Positions 43,797-55,200 are shown, counted from the first letter of the stretch. The stretch is 64,000 nt of DNA from Cytophagales bacterium (GCA_024742395.1 JANSYO010000009.1:46749-110748), one strand, 5' to 3'. Numbers and translations: made by a program. The notes: generated by a model from the letters alone, not told the origin.

Positions 43797-46700
43797 ATGA
43801 TGAATCAGCTCTACCTAATGGGCCAAAATCAGCTCGTGGCTAGTAAAAGGTTTTCAGGCAGACTACTAACTGCTATGTTCCTTCTTACGTTTGTCACTTT
43901 TACCGCGTTTTCTCAATCTAAAGTTTCAGGAAAAGTTTCTGATGTTAATGGTGAGGGACTACCGGGTGTTACAGTACAAGTGAAGGGTACAACTACCGGA
44001 ACTTCTACTGATATTGAAGGTAACTACAGCCTTGCCAGTGTGCCTGCAAACGGCACTCTTGTTTATAGTTTTGTCGGGATGGTGGCTCAGGAAATTTCTG
44101 TTCAGGGTCAATCTGTAATTAATGTAACCTTATTGGACGATGCACAAACTCTGGAAGAGGTTGTGGTAGTAGGATATGGTACAGTAAAAAAGAAGGACGC
44201 CACAGGGGCGGTTAATGCAATTGGTACCAAAGATTTCCAAAAAGGTATCGTTACTTCTCCTGAGCAATTGATGCAAGGACGTGTGGCGGGTGTTCAAATC
44301 ACTCAAAGCTCTGGTGAGCCAGGTGGTGGTATTAACGTTCGTATTCGTGGTACATCTTCAGTTTATGGAGGAAATAACCCTCTTTTTGTAATTGATGGTG
44401 TTCCTTTAAGTGGTGATGAAACTACTGCAGGCGGTAGTTCTCAAGGTCTTGGTCGTCAGTCGGCTAAAAACCCTTTGAACTTCCTTAACCCAGCCGATAT
44501 TCAGAGTATCGACATCTTGAAAGATGCTTCTGCTACAGCCATTTATGGTGCTCGTGGTGCTCAGGGTGTTGTTTTAATTACAACCAAGAAGGGTTCTGGC
44601 AGAGGATCTCTGGATTATGGATACTCCTTAGGTTTTAGCCAAATTACTCAGAAGTATGATTTGTTAAATGCTGATGAATCTGCGGCAGCAAACCCAACAC
44701 AAGACAGAGGTGGTGATGTGGATTGGCAAGATGAGTTATTCCAAACCGGAGTAACACAGCAGCACAACTTATCTTTTGGTGGCGGTGATGCTACAGGAAA
44801 CTATCGTTTCTCATTGGGTTATTTAGATCAGGAGGGTATTGTACTTACTTCTGGTATTAAGAGATACTCCTTAGGTTTTAATGGAGGAAAGAAGTTTATC
44901 AATAACAAGTTAAACATTACGTCTTCTGTGAACCTGGCAAACACTCAGGATAGAGGGGTGGGTATTTCTGAAAACTCAGGATATACCGGTGACCTTTTGG
45001 CTGCCATTATCAAGTCAAACCCTACGATGCCAATTTATACAGGTGATGAGTTTACTCAACCAGGTATTACAGAGCCAAACCCATTGGCCATTGTAAACTA
45101 TAATAAGGATAGAACAAATGCGTTAAGAGCACTTGGTAATATTGCTGCTGAATTAGAAATTATTGAAGGTCTGAGCTTCAAAACTGTATTAGGTTTTGAT
45201 AAGTCTCTTTCTTCAAGAAAGAATGCATTCTCAAGTGATCTTGTGCTTGATGGAGTTAGCGGTATCGGTCGTTTATATATTACTGATATTGAAAAAGACA
45301 ATAATCTTTGGGAGAACTACTTCACTTATAACAAAGATTTAGGCAATACATCACTGAACGCCTTATTAGGTTACTCTTATCAGAGCTTTGATGGTTTCTA
45401 CAAGGCTTCCAGTCTTGCAAACTTTGCTACTTCAGATTTAGATGTAATGATTAATAACCTGGCATCTGCTAACGCTGCCCAGGCACCAAGTAACGTGGTT
45501 AATAACTCATCATCTGAGAAAGATGAATTACAGTCTTACTTTACACGTGTTAATTTAAACTTTGGTGGTAAGTACTTGTTAACGGGTACATTGAGAGTCG
45601 ATGGTTCATCCAAATTTGGTGGAAACAACAAGTACGGTTACTTCCCATCTGGAGCTTTCAAATGGAAGTTAATAGAGGAAGATTTTGTACCAAGAAATGT
45701 TTTCTCTGATTTGGCTCTTCGCTTAGGATATGGTATTGTGGGTAATCAAAATATCCCTCATAACCTGTATGACAGAAGAGATAGATACTCTAACTGGAAT
45801 GCCAACCAGGGTGCTACAGACATTTCTGGTGGTGGATTAAATGCAGTAGCTTTTAATAACCCAGACTTGAAATGGGAGTCTACTTCAACGCTTAACATCG
45901 GTTTGGATTTTGGTTTCATGAACAACAGAGTAAGCGGTAACGTGGAATTCTACGACAAGCATACTAAAGATCTATTGTTCCAGGTGGTATCAGCTCAGCC
46001 AGCTCCTACGCCATTCGTCTGGAAAAATCTTGATACAGATATTCAGAACCGCGGGGTAGAATTGGGATTGAATGTAGTAGCAGTAGATCAGACCAAGTTT
46101 ACATGGGAGGTTCTAGTAAATGGTGCGTATAACAAAAACCTAATTAAGAACCTGACTGGTGTTTATGATACTGGTGAAATCAATGGTCAAGGTTTAACAG
46201 GTGCTTTTGCTCAGCGTCTTGCTGAAGGCCAGCCGATGTTTGCTTTCTTCCTTCGTGAGTTTGGTGGTTATGATGATCAGGGTAACTCTTTGTATCCTAA
46301 TGGTGATTTCCAGCAATTCGTAGATGCCAGTCCACTACCAGTTGTAACGGCTGGTTTAACCAATAACTTTACTTTTGGTAATTTTGACGCCAGCATCTTC
46401 TTTAACGGAGTTTTTGGTAACTATATCTATTCAAACACGGCGAATGCTTACTTTACAAAAGGTGCCTTGAACAATGGTCGTAACGTAACCAAAGATGTAG
46501 TAGGAACAGATGAAGGTCCTTTTAATGCTCCTGACGTTTCTACAAGATTCTTGGAGAAAGGTGATTTCGTAAGACTTCAAAACCTAAATCTTGGATACCG
46601 CGTACCTATAAAAGGTGGCAATGCGATCTCTTCATTACGTTTCTATGTAACAGGTCAAAACTTAATGACTTTTACAAAGTATAGCGGTCAGGATCCAGAA

Positions 46701-46805
46701 GTAAGTACTAACAAATCATTGAACGGTATTCCTTCTTTTGGTATTGACTATACGGCTTATCCAAGAGCTAAGACTTGGACAATCGGAGCAAATATTTCTT
46801 TCTAA
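43797..46805 (+). CDS. SusC/RagA-type TonB-dependent outer-membrane transporter
   Basis: A 1002-residue transporter. A long signal peptide (to about residue 40, TFTAFSQ) is followed by a carboxypeptidase-like beta domain (VSGKVSDVNGEGLPGVTVQV, about 42-115). Next come a TonB-box/plug region (VVVVGYGTVKKKDATGAV, then the SusC motif IRGTSSVYGGNNPLFVIDGVP) and a 22-strand barrel ending in TWTIGANISF. It imports a ligand handed over by SusD. It is the first gene of the operon with susD 23 bp downstream. Substrate unknown: no glycoside hydrolase or sulfatase lies beside it. Confidence 0.96.
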   Translation: MMNQLYLMGQNQLVASKRFSGRLLTAMFLLTFVTFTAFSQSKVSGKVSDVNGEGLPGVTVQVKGTTTGTSTDIEGNYSLASVPANGTLVYSFVGMVAQEISVQGQSVINVTLLDDAQTLEEVVVVGYGTVKKKDATGAVNAIGTKDFQKGIVTSPEQLMQGRVAGVQITQSSGEPGGGINVRIRGTSSVYGGNNPLFVIDGVPLSGDETTAGGSSQGLGRQSAKNPLNFLNPADIQSIDILKDASATAIYGARGAQGVVLITTKKGSGRGSLDYGYSLGFSQITQKYDLLNADESAAANPTQDRGGDVDWQDELFQTGVTQQHNLSFGGGDATGNYRFSLGYLDQEGIVLTSGIKRYSLGFNGGKKFINNKLNITSSVNLANTQDRGVGISENSGYTGDLLAAIIKSNPTMPIYTGDEFTQPGITEPNPLAIVNYNKDRTNALRALGNIAAELEIIEGLSFKTVLGFDKSLSSRKNAFSSDLVLDGVSGIGRLYITDIEKDNNLWENYFTYNKDLGNTSLNALLGYSYQSFDGFYKASSLANFATSDLDVMINNLASANAAQAPSNVVNNSSSEKDELQSYFTRVNLNFGGKYLLTGTLRVDGSSKFGGNNKYGYFPSGAFKWKLIEEDFVPRNVFSDLALRLGYGIVGNQNIPHNLYDRRDRYSNWNANQGATDISGGGLNAVAFNNPDLKWESTSTLNIGLDFGFMNNRVSGNVEFYDKHTKDLLFQVVSAQPAPTPFVWKNLDTDIQNRGVELGLNVVAVDQTKFTWEVLVNGAYNKNLIKNLTGVYDTGEINGQGLTGAFAQRLAEGQPMFAFFLREFGGYDDQGNSLYPNGDFQQFVDASPLPVVTAGLTNNFTFGNFDASIFFNGVFGNYIYSNTANAYFTKGALNNGRNVTKDVVGTDEGPFNAPDVSTRFLEKGDFVRLQNLNLGYRVPIKGGNAISSLRFYVTGQNLMTFTKYSGQDPEVSTNKSLNGIPSFGIDYTAYPRAKTWTIGANISF

Positions 46806-46828
46806 TAATAGATTAAAAAGAACTGAAA

Positions 46829-48319
46829 ATGAAAAATATAAATATTAAGAAAGTTTTAATAGGGGGCTTAAGCGTAATGCTTATGACCTCTTGTACAGAC
46901 CTTGTTAACGATGAGAAAGACTCAATCGTTAGAGTAGGAAGTCAGGATGGATTTACGCCTGGTAATCCTACAGAGTTGTTAATTTCAGCTTATAAAGATT
47001 TAAGTGCTTACACCGATCAGGCAAACATTTATGCTCTTGGTCAGCATCCTTCAGCAGAAATGATTCCACCTACAAGAGGAGTTGACTGGGGTGATAATGG
47101 TGTTTGGAGAACGTTGGATCAACATACTTGGGATGCTACACACAGTGGTGTAATTAATGCCTGGAATCAATTGAATCAGCGTATTTTCAAATGTAATGAG
47201 ATCATTGCTTCTAATCCTTCAGCGTCTCAGAAAGCGGAAGCTCAATTTCTAAGAGCATGGAATATGTTCCATGTAATGGATTACTACGGTCAGGTTCCAT
47301 TTAGAGAGGTAACTGACGGCGTAGATGTTAACCCAAGAGTTTTGAGTCGTTCAGAAGCTTTTGATTTTATTCTAAGTGATTTGGAAGCGGCTCTTCCTGG
47401 ATTAGAAAGCCGTGGACCAGCACCGGTTCAAGGAACAGCCAATAAAGCGGCGGCAAACTTTTTGTTAGCCAAAATGTACTTGAACAAGGCTGTGTTTACA
47501 GCATCTAATCCTGCAGGCCCTTATACTCACGATGCTGCCGATATGGCAAAAGTGATTAGCTATGTAGATGCCATAATTGCTGATGGCTATGCCATTAATG
47601 ATGACTTCTTCGGAAATTTCACTGCAGATGCCGGAACAGAAACTATTTTTAGTTCAGCTGAAGGAACACCACAGAACAGATGGATGATGACTCTTCATTA
47701 TGATCAGAATCCTTCAGGATGGAATGGATTTGCTACGTTAGCAGATTTCTACGACACTTTTGAAGATGGTGATATTAGAAAAGGTGTTCCTGCCGCAGCA
47801 GACGGCACAGAATTCTCTGGTATTGGTCAGGGCTTCTTAATTGGTCAGCAGTACAATGACAGCGGTGAGCCAATTACAGATTCCAGATCTCAAAAGCCAT
47901 TATTGTTTTCTAGAGATGTAACGCTTGCCGGTACGCCTACAGAAAAAGGTATCCGTGTAATTAAATATCACCCGGGTAAAGCAGGTAAGTATATTTTGAT
48001 GCGTTTTGCAGAAGCTTATTTAATGAAAGCCGAAGCAATGATGCGTGCAGGTGATACTGCCGGTGCATTAGCAATGATAAATGATTTAAGAGCTAAAAGA
48101 AGTGCCACTGCATTAAGTTCTTTAGATGAGAATACCATGTTTGCAGAATATGGACATGAATTGTATTGGGAAGGTGGAAAGCGTACCACTGAGATTCGTT
48201 TTGGTAAATTTACTACCGGAACAGGTACCTTGATTCAGGACGACTATACGGTTTTATATCCTATACCATCTCCAGCAATTGTATCTAACCCTAACCTGAC
48301 TCAGAACCCAGGTTATTAA
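46829..48319 (+). CDS. SusD/RagB-type substrate-binding lipoprotein
   Basis: A 496-residue outer-membrane lipoprotein (lipobox LMTSC, Cys about residue 22). The helical SusD fold shows in QLNQRIFKCNEIIA, AEAQFLRAWNMFHVMDYYGQVPF, ANFLLAKMYLNKAV and RFAEAYLMKAEAMMRAG. The C-terminal YPIPSPAIVSNPNLTQNPGY is the typical SusD ending. It forms the lid of the SusC channel. It is shorter than most SusD proteins (about 500-600) but complete. A terminator follows. Confidence 0.96.
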   Translation: MKNINIKKVLIGGLSVMLMTSCTDLVNDEKDSIVRVGSQDGFTPGNPTELLISAYKDLSAYTDQANIYALGQHPSAEMIPPTRGVDWGDNGVWRTLDQHTWDATHSGVINAWNQLNQRIFKCNEIIASNPSASQKAEAQFLRAWNMFHVMDYYGQVPFREVTDGVDVNPRVLSRSEAFDFILSDLEAALPGLESRGPAPVQGTANKAAANFLLAKMYLNKAVFTASNPAGPYTHDAADMAKVISYVDAIIADGYAINDDFFGNFTADAGTETIFSSAEGTPQNRWMMTLHYDQNPSGWNGFATLADFYDTFEDGDIRKGVPAAADGTEFSGIGQGFLIGQQYNDSGEPITDSRSQKPLLFSRDVTLAGTPTEKGIRVIKYHPGKAGKYILMRFAEAYLMKAEAMMRAGDTAGALAMINDLRAKRSATALSSLDENTMFAEYGHELYWEGGKRTTEIRFGKFTTGTGTLIQDDYTVLYPIPSPAIVSNPNLTQNPGY

Positions 48320-48343
48320 TAGTAGAACAATTGTAATAATTGT

Positions 48344-48375
48344 CAAAAATGCTCGAACTTGTTCGGGCATTTTTG
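48344..48375 (+). terminator. Hairpin after susD
   Basis: CAAAAATGCTCGAAC (48344-48358) pairs with GTTCGGGCATTTTTG (48361-48375) with one G-U wobble and a 2-nt nominal loop. The T run is inside the right arm. It would end or reduce transcription between susCD and the cargo genes that follow. Confidence 0.65.
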
Positions 48376-48387
48376 ATTTAATTGATA

Positions 48388-48951
48388 ATGATGAGATTAA
48401 TATTTGCCTTATTGTTTGCTTCCGTAATGCTATCTTGTAGTTCAGGCTCTGATGATCAAACAAAGATTTTCGAAGCTTTGCAAAAATTGGAGGCCAATGA
48501 ATTACTTGTTGATATTGAAATAGAGGGTAAGAAGTTTTATCCATTAGATTTACCTTTTGACGGTACTGTTGCGGTAAGTGATGTTTCTGTTTTTCTAAAT
48601 CTAAGAAATCCAGAAGGTGGTAATGTGGTTATAAGTATAGAAGATCAGAATTGGTTTAATTCAGAAAGAAAAAAGATCGAATTTGAAGATTCTTTACCCA
48701 TATCAGGACAATTGCAAGGTTCATTCCTTATTGGAAAGAGAAAAGGTAATGCAGGTGAAGGTTATCTCTTAAAAGAAGGGTTTTTCGAGATTGTTCAATT
48801 TAATCAGGAAGCCTGTATCGTTTCGGTTCATGGAATTTTGAGAGATCCTTTTAATGAAACCATCACTAAACCTGTCAATGGTTTTATTGTTTGGAAAAAG
48901 CCCGAAAGACTTTCAAGAACCGAAGAATTAGGGAAGTATCTATTTAACTAA
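48388..48951 (+). CDS. Small lipoprotein of the SusCD locus, unknown
   Basis: A 187-188-residue lipoprotein (MRLIFALLFASVMLSC, Cys near residue 17, then SSGSDD). The start is an ATG at 48388 or 48391; an upstream TTG is unlikely. The mature part looks beta-rich (VDIEIEGKKFYPLDLPFDG, VSVFLNLRNPEGGNVVISIED, NGFIVWKK). No family recognised. Its stop overlaps the next ATG by one base, so it is coupled to the first FG-GAP/UnbV gene, not to susD, from which a terminator separates it. Confidence 0.7.
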   Translation: MMRLIFALLFASVMLSCSSGSDDQTKIFEALQKLEANELLVDIEIEGKKFYPLDLPFDGTVAVSDVSVFLNLRNPEGGNVVISIEDQNWFNSERKKIEFEDSLPISGQLQGSFLIGKRKGNAGEGYLLKEGFFEIVQFNQEACIVSVHGILRDPFNETITKPVNGFIVWKKPERLSRTEELGKYLFN

Positions 48952-51900
48952 TGCAAAAACACATTAAGCTCGCCTTTGTTTTAATTTCTTTGATAGCCTT
49001 TTCTTGTAAAAAGGAACCAGAGGGGCTTTTCAAGCTATTGGATAGCTCTGAAACAGGCATAGACTTTAGAAACGATATAGTCAATTCTGAAAAGTTTAAC
49101 ATTTTTAATTATCGAAACTTCTATAACGGAGGAGGTGTAGCAGTAGGCGATATCAATAATGACGGTTTGCCGGATTTGCTCTTTACAGCCAATATGGGCT
49201 CAAACAAGCTTTATTTAAACAAGGGTAATTTTAAGTTTGAGGATATCACAGAGAAGGCAGGGATAGCAGAACCGGATAATTGGAGTACCGGTGTAGTCAT
49301 GCTGGATATCAATAATGATGGATTTCTGGATATTTATGTTTGCAATGCCGGTTATCAAAAGGGTGTAAGTACAGAGAATGCATTATTTGTAAATAACGGA
49401 GATTTAACTTTTACTGAAAAAGCGGCAGAATTTGGCCTCAATGATGATGGCTACACCACTCATACGGCCTTTTTTGATTACGATAAGGATGGCGACTTAG
49501 ACGCCTATATATTAAATAACAGCTTTATTCCTGTGAATACGCTTAACTATGCCAATAACCGCGAAATGAGGGCAAAGGATTGGCCAGTTAGAGATTTTAT
49601 GAAAGGTGGTGGCGATAAACTTTTGAGAAACGACGGCGGTCATTTCAAGGATGTTAGTGAAGAAGCAGGCATTTATGGAAGTTTAATAGGCTTTGGTTTG
49701 GGTATAACTGTCGGTGATGTGAATAATGACAATTGGCCAGATTTGTATGTATCAAACGACTTCTTTGAAAAGGATTATTTATATATCAATCAAAAGGATG
49801 GTACTTTTTCTGAGGAATTAGAAAGACTTATTGAGCACACAAGTATGGCAAGTATGGGGGCAGATATGGCAGATATCAATAATGATGGATTGCCCGAGAT
49901 CTTTGTGACAGACATGCTTCCTCAAACAGAACAAAGATTAAAAACTACGGCTTCCTATGAAAATCACTACATATACAGTTTAAAAAAGGAGAGAGGCTTT
50001 TACAATCAGTTTATGCAGAACTCGCTTCAGCTTAATAATGGTGATGGTTCTTTTTCTGAAATAGCACAATTAGCCGGAGTGGCCAAAAGTGACTGGAGCT
50101 GGGGAGCTTTAATGTTTGATGCAGATAACGATGGGTTTACCGACATCTATGTGTCAAATGGCATTTTGCATGATGTCATTGACCAGGACTTTATTGACTT
50201 TTTTGCTGATGAACTAAGCCAAAAAATGGCTATGTCTGGTAAGAAGGAGAGTATTGAAAAAATTCTGGAAAAAATGCCGAGTGTTCCGGTGGTGAACAGC
50301 TTCTTTAAAAATATGGGCGGATATAAATTTGACTACCAGTCGAATGAGTTTGGTTTTAGAGAGCCTTCCTTTTCAAATGGTGCTGTTTACGCAGATTTAG
50401 ATAATGATGGCGATCTGGATTTGGTCGTAAACAATGTGAATATGCCGAGCTTTGTTTATCAGAACCAATCAAATAATGAAAATCATTACTTGAAAATTAA
50501 ACTTGAAGGCGAGGCAGAAAACTTGCGGGCAGTTGGTTCAAAAGTGAATATATATGCAAAGGAAAATGTTTTTTCTCAGCAGTTAATTCCTTCTAGAGGG
50601 TTTCAGTCAAGTGTTGATTATACTTTAAATTTTGGTCTGGGAAAAACGGAGACTATTGATTCTATTCAAGTCATTTGGCCTAATGACAGAATGACTATAA
50701 TCAAAGGGCGTGTGCCGATGGATACGGTTCTAAATCTAAATATTTCTGAAGCAAAGGCTCATTTTCAATTTGATAATGAAGTCCAGCGACAGATGTTTGA
50801 GGAAATTGCCCATAGTTTTGAGAAGCATTCTGAAAACGATTATCATGATTATTACGTGGAAAAGAATGTGCCATTTAAATTGTCATCAGAGGGCCCTAGA
50901 GCAGCTTATGGTGATGTTAATGGGGATGGTAAAGAGGATGTGATTATTGCCGGCGGGCAAAATCAACTGACACAAGTTTACCTGAAAACAAAGAATGGTT
51001 TTGAGCCATTGCCTCAGCCGGACTTTGGGAGGTTTGTACTTTTTGAGGATACAGCCTTAGAGCTTTTCGATGCAGATAAAGATGGAGACTTAGACTTATA
51101 TGTAGGTTCGGGAGGAAATGAGGTGGCCGAAGGCAGTAGAGAACTAATGGATAGACTCTACATAAACAATGGTAAAGGAGTCTTTACAATTAAGTCAAAA
51201 GGCACTCCGAATATTGGCTTAAATACGGCGGTAGTAAAAGCAGAGGATATAGACAATGATGGAGATCTCGATTTATTTGTAGGAAACCGTAGTACTCCCT
51301 TAAAGTATGGTGTATTCCCAGATTCTTACATTCTATTAAATAATGGTAAGGCGGAATTCAGTGTAGGCCAATCTTTTGAAAAAATGGGTCTGGTTACTGA
51401 AGCTCATTGGGCAGATATAAACGGGGATAAAAGGAACGAGCTTATAGTTACTGGTGAATATATGGAGACTACGATATTCGAAAAAAACAAAGGAAAGCTC
51501 AATAAACTAAACGGAACGGGGCTTGAGAATAAGTATGGCTTTTGGTCTGCTCTAGAGGTTACAGATTTAGACAATGACGGCGATTTGGATGTGGTATTAG
51601 GAAATGTTGGAGAAAACTTTTCTTTCAATATTTCAGAACAGCATCCTTTCAAAGTATGGGTATCAGATTTTGATGGAAATAACTCGATTGACAAGGTATT
51701 TACCAAAACTATTGATGGTAAGGATAGTCCGGTATTTCTTAAGAGAGATATTACTGAGCAATTTCCTGCTTTGAAAAATGCCAATTTAAAGCATGCCGAC
51801 TATGCTAAGAAATCAATTGATGATTTGTTTGAGAGCAAGCTGTTAGAAAATGCCGAGGTTCATCAGATAAACTTTGTAAAATCAGTGATTGCCAGAAATG

Positions 51901-52226
51901 ATGGAGGCGGGCATTTTAGCTTAGAGGAACTGCCTATTCCTGTCCAGTTTAGCTGTGTAAATCATATTGAAAGTATGGATTTTAATCAAGATGGTTTCCC
52001 GGATTTGGTAATGGGTGGAAATAATGAACAAATGATTCCTCAATTTGGCGTTTTGGACGCTTGCAGAGGAAAAGTGTTATTAAATGATCAGGGGGCTTCT
52101 TTTAAAATAATGAAAAGTACCGGATTAAATTTACGGGGGGAAGTGAGGCAAATTACCCGGTTGAATAAATCCGAAATTTTGGTACTTCTAAACAATCAAA
52201 GCCCTAAAATTTACAGGCTGAAATGA
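48951..52226 (+). CDS. FG-GAP/VCBS repeat lipoprotein with ASPIC/UnbV domain (copy 1)
   Basis: A 1091-residue outer-membrane lipoprotein (LIAFSC, Cys about 19, then KKEPEG). Residues 35-500 and 640-1080 carry FG-GAP/VCBS blades, each with a calcium-loop pattern D-x-N-x-D-G-x-x-D (DINNDGLPDLLF, DVNGDGKEDVII, DLDNDGDLDLVV), suggesting two beta-propellers. Between them, about 525-600, is an ASPIC/UnbV domain (GSKVNIYAKENV, RGFQSSVDYTLNFGLG, IQVIWPN). These domains bind calcium and often protein or glycan partners. No catalytic motif is seen. Its stop overlaps the paralogue start by 4 bp (ATGA). Confidence 0.9.
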   Translation: MQKHIKLAFVLISLIAFSCKKEPEGLFKLLDSSETGIDFRNDIVNSEKFNIFNYRNFYNGGGVAVGDINNDGLPDLLFTANMGSNKLYLNKGNFKFEDITEKAGIAEPDNWSTGVVMLDINNDGFLDIYVCNAGYQKGVSTENALFVNNGDLTFTEKAAEFGLNDDGYTTHTAFFDYDKDGDLDAYILNNSFIPVNTLNYANNREMRAKDWPVRDFMKGGGDKLLRNDGGHFKDVSEEAGIYGSLIGFGLGITVGDVNNDNWPDLYVSNDFFEKDYLYINQKDGTFSEELERLIEHTSMASMGADMADINNDGLPEIFVTDMLPQTEQRLKTTASYENHYIYSLKKERGFYNQFMQNSLQLNNGDGSFSEIAQLAGVAKSDWSWGALMFDADNDGFTDIYVSNGILHDVIDQDFIDFFADELSQKMAMSGKKESIEKILEKMPSVPVVNSFFKNMGGYKFDYQSNEFGFREPSFSNGAVYADLDNDGDLDLVVNNVNMPSFVYQNQSNNENHYLKIKLEGEAENLRAVGSKVNIYAKENVFSQQLIPSRGFQSSVDYTLNFGLGKTETIDSIQVIWPNDRMTIIKGRVPMDTVLNLNISEAKAHFQFDNEVQRQMFEEIAHSFEKHSENDYHDYYVEKNVPFKLSSEGPRAAYGDVNGDGKEDVIIAGGQNQLTQVYLKTKNGFEPLPQPDFGRFVLFEDTALELFDADKDGDLDLYVGSGGNEVAEGSRELMDRLYINNGKGVFTIKSKGTPNIGLNTAVVKAEDIDNDGDLDLFVGNRSTPLKYGVFPDSYILLNNGKAEFSVGQSFEKMGLVTEAHWADINGDKRNELIVTGEYMETTIFEKNKGKLNKLNGTGLENKYGFWSALEVTDLDNDGDLDVVLGNVGENFSFNISEQHPFKVWVSDFDGNNSIDKVFTKTIDGKDSPVFLKRDITEQFPALKNANLKHADYAKKSIDDLFESKLLENAEVHQINFVKSVIARNDGGGHFSLEELPIPVQFSCVNHIESMDFNQDGFPDLVMGGNNEQMIPQFGVLDACRGKVLLNDQGASFKIMKSTGLNLRGEVRQITRLNKSEILVLLNNQSPKIYRLK

Positions 52227-55200
52227 GAGTAAGCTTATTTTTTACTTTTTTACTTTTTATCCTTTTATCTTGTAAGAAGGAGGAGAAGCCAATGTTTCAG
52301 CTTCTTAATGCAGAGCAAACCGGAATAGACTTTGTTAATCATATAGAGCCTACAAAGGACCTTAATATATTCACTTATTTGTATTTCTACAATGGCGGAG
52401 GTGTGGCTGCCGGAGACCTTAACAATGATGGGCTCATCGACCTTATTTTCACTTCAAATTTAGGATTAAATAAACTCTATTTAAACGAAGGCAGTATGCA
52501 TTTCAAAGAAGTGAGTTCAGAGGCTAATTTTGATACCAAAGGTGGCTGGTCAAATGGTATTTCAATAGTGGACATTAACGACGATGGCATGCTGGATTTT
52601 TATATTTCCCAAGTTGGAGAATATGATAATATCACAGGTGTTAATCAGCTTTTTGTATGTCAGGAAATTAAGAATGGAATACCCGTATATAAAGAAATGG
52701 CTGCCAATTATGGACTAAACCTAAAGGGTTTTGGCACTCAGGCCGCCTTTGTTGATTTTGATTTAGATGGAGACCTGGACTTCTTTCAGTTGAATCACTC
52801 TGTTCACAGGAACGGTACTTTTGGAGAACGGAGCATATTTTTAAATACATTTCATCCTCTTTCTGGCGACAGATATTTTGAAAACGTAGACGGATATTAT
52901 ATTGATAAAACGAAGGAGTCAGGTATAAATAGTAATGCACTTGGCTATGGATTGGGCCTGGCCATTGGTGATATTAATCTTGACGGTAAGCCTGACCTAT
53001 ACGTCGGCAATGATTTCCATGAAAACGATTACTTGTATATAAATCAGGGCAATGGCCTTTTTGAAGACAAATTAGACGAATTTATGACTCACACTTCCAG
53101 ATTTAGTATGGGGGTTGATATCGCAGATTTTAATAATGACATATTTCCAGATCTGGTCTCATTAGACATGCTACCGTCTGAATACAAGCTGGTGAAAATG
53201 GCCGATGGAGAGGATGTGTTTTACAACTTCAACTTTAAACTTAAGCAAGGGTATAATTTTCAGTTTTCGCGGAACGCCCTTCAGGTAAACAATGGCAATA
53301 ACACTTTCAGCGAAATAGCTATGTTTTCTGGAGTACATGCTACTGACTGGAGCTGGAGCTCGCTTTTTACTGATTTTGATAATGATGGCCTAAAAGATCT
53401 TTTTGTTTCAAATGGAATAAACAAGAGGATGAATGACACGGACTACATGAATTATGTATCTAACGATGCTATTCAGCAAAAGATAAACAATCATGAGTTT
53501 GATGAGTCTGACGAACTTTTAACAGATTTGCTACCTGAAGTCAAAATCCCCAATAAGTTCTTTCACAACAAAGGCAATGCAAATTTTGATGAGGTCAATG
53601 CTTTCATAAAGGGAAACAGGAATTCGTTTTCAAACGGAGCAATCTATGCCGACTTAGACAATGACGGAGACCTGGATATTGTAACAAATAACATCAATGA
53701 TCCGGCCTTTATTTACGAAAATCTATCTGAAGGAAACGCCTCATTGAAAGTAGACCTGAAGGGTAAAAAAGGTAACAGAGAGGCAATAGGCTCAAAAATA
53801 TTGATTTACCAGGATGGCAAAACGCAATATTTGGAGAAATATCCGGTGCGGGGGTTTCAATCAAGTGCACTTACTCCAATTTATTTTGGTTTAGGTGAAA
53901 ATACTAAGATTGACTCTATAACTATCATCTGGCCGGACAATACTTTTGAGACGGTTACAACGCCAACTTTGGACAGTACCATGCGAATAAGGTTGGTTCA
54001 TAAGGCGGGACTGCCTTTGTTTGACTATCAATCGTTAGAAAAAAAATATTCCCAAAGCTATCAATTTGAAGATATTGCTGCATTCATTGGCCTGGATATA
54101 AAACATGCAGAAAATGACTTTAATGAATTTGACAGAGAGGCTTTGATTCCTGCTATGCAAAGTACACCTGGACCAGCCATTGCTGTAGCAGATATTAATC
54201 AGGATGGTTTAGATGATGTTTTTTTTTGGCTCTTCTAAGTGGACAAAGCCTCAAGTCATGGTTCAAAGACCCGATGGAGGTTTTGTAAAAATGAATCAAC
54301 CTTTTCTTGATGCAGATAGCACATATGAAGAATCAGCGGCCACATGGGCAGATATTAATGCGGATGGGTTTATTGATTTGTTGATTGCCGATGGAGGCAA
54401 CGAATACTATGGTAAAACGCCATATTTAAAACCTCGTGTTTACATTAATGATCAAACAGGAATTTTAAAGCCCAAAGTGGATGCCTTTCCTGACATTTTT
54501 GAAACACAATCTTGCATAGAGACATCTGATGTAGATAATGACGGTGATTTAGATGTTTTTATTGGTGGCAAAACCATTGCCTGGCAATATGGTAACCTCC
54601 CAAATTCATATTTATTGATAAATAATGGCAAAGGGAAATTTTCTGATCAGACACCTAATGAACTGAAGGAACTTGGCATGGTGAAGGCTGCTAAATGGGT
54701 AGATATTGATGCTGATGGTGACCAGGATTTGATTTTAGCTTGTCAATGGGATGGAATATTCTGTTTTGAGAACGTCGATGGGAAATTGACCAAAAGAATT
54801 CTTTCAGACAAAAAGGGCTGGTGGAATAACCTTTATCCTTCTGATATTGATGGGGATGGCGATATTGATTTCATTCTTGGGAATTTGGGGTTAAATAGCC
54901 GAATTAAAGGCACAGAAAAGGAACCAATACGAATGTATGTCAATGATATAGATGACAATGGACGTTTAGATCAAATTGTCACGCATTATATGGCAGGCGA
55001 GGAGGTCATTTTTGCAGATAAAAAGGAGTTGGAAAAGCAAATGCCTTTTATTAGAAAGAAATTCAATTTGTCACGTGATTTTGCCGATGCCAATTTTAAA
55101 GATGTCTTCGGAAAAGATAAGATAAACAGTGCGAGGGTTTTTGAGGCTAATTTCCTTGAAAACGCGGTATTAATTAATAGGGGTGATTGGAGGTTTGAAC

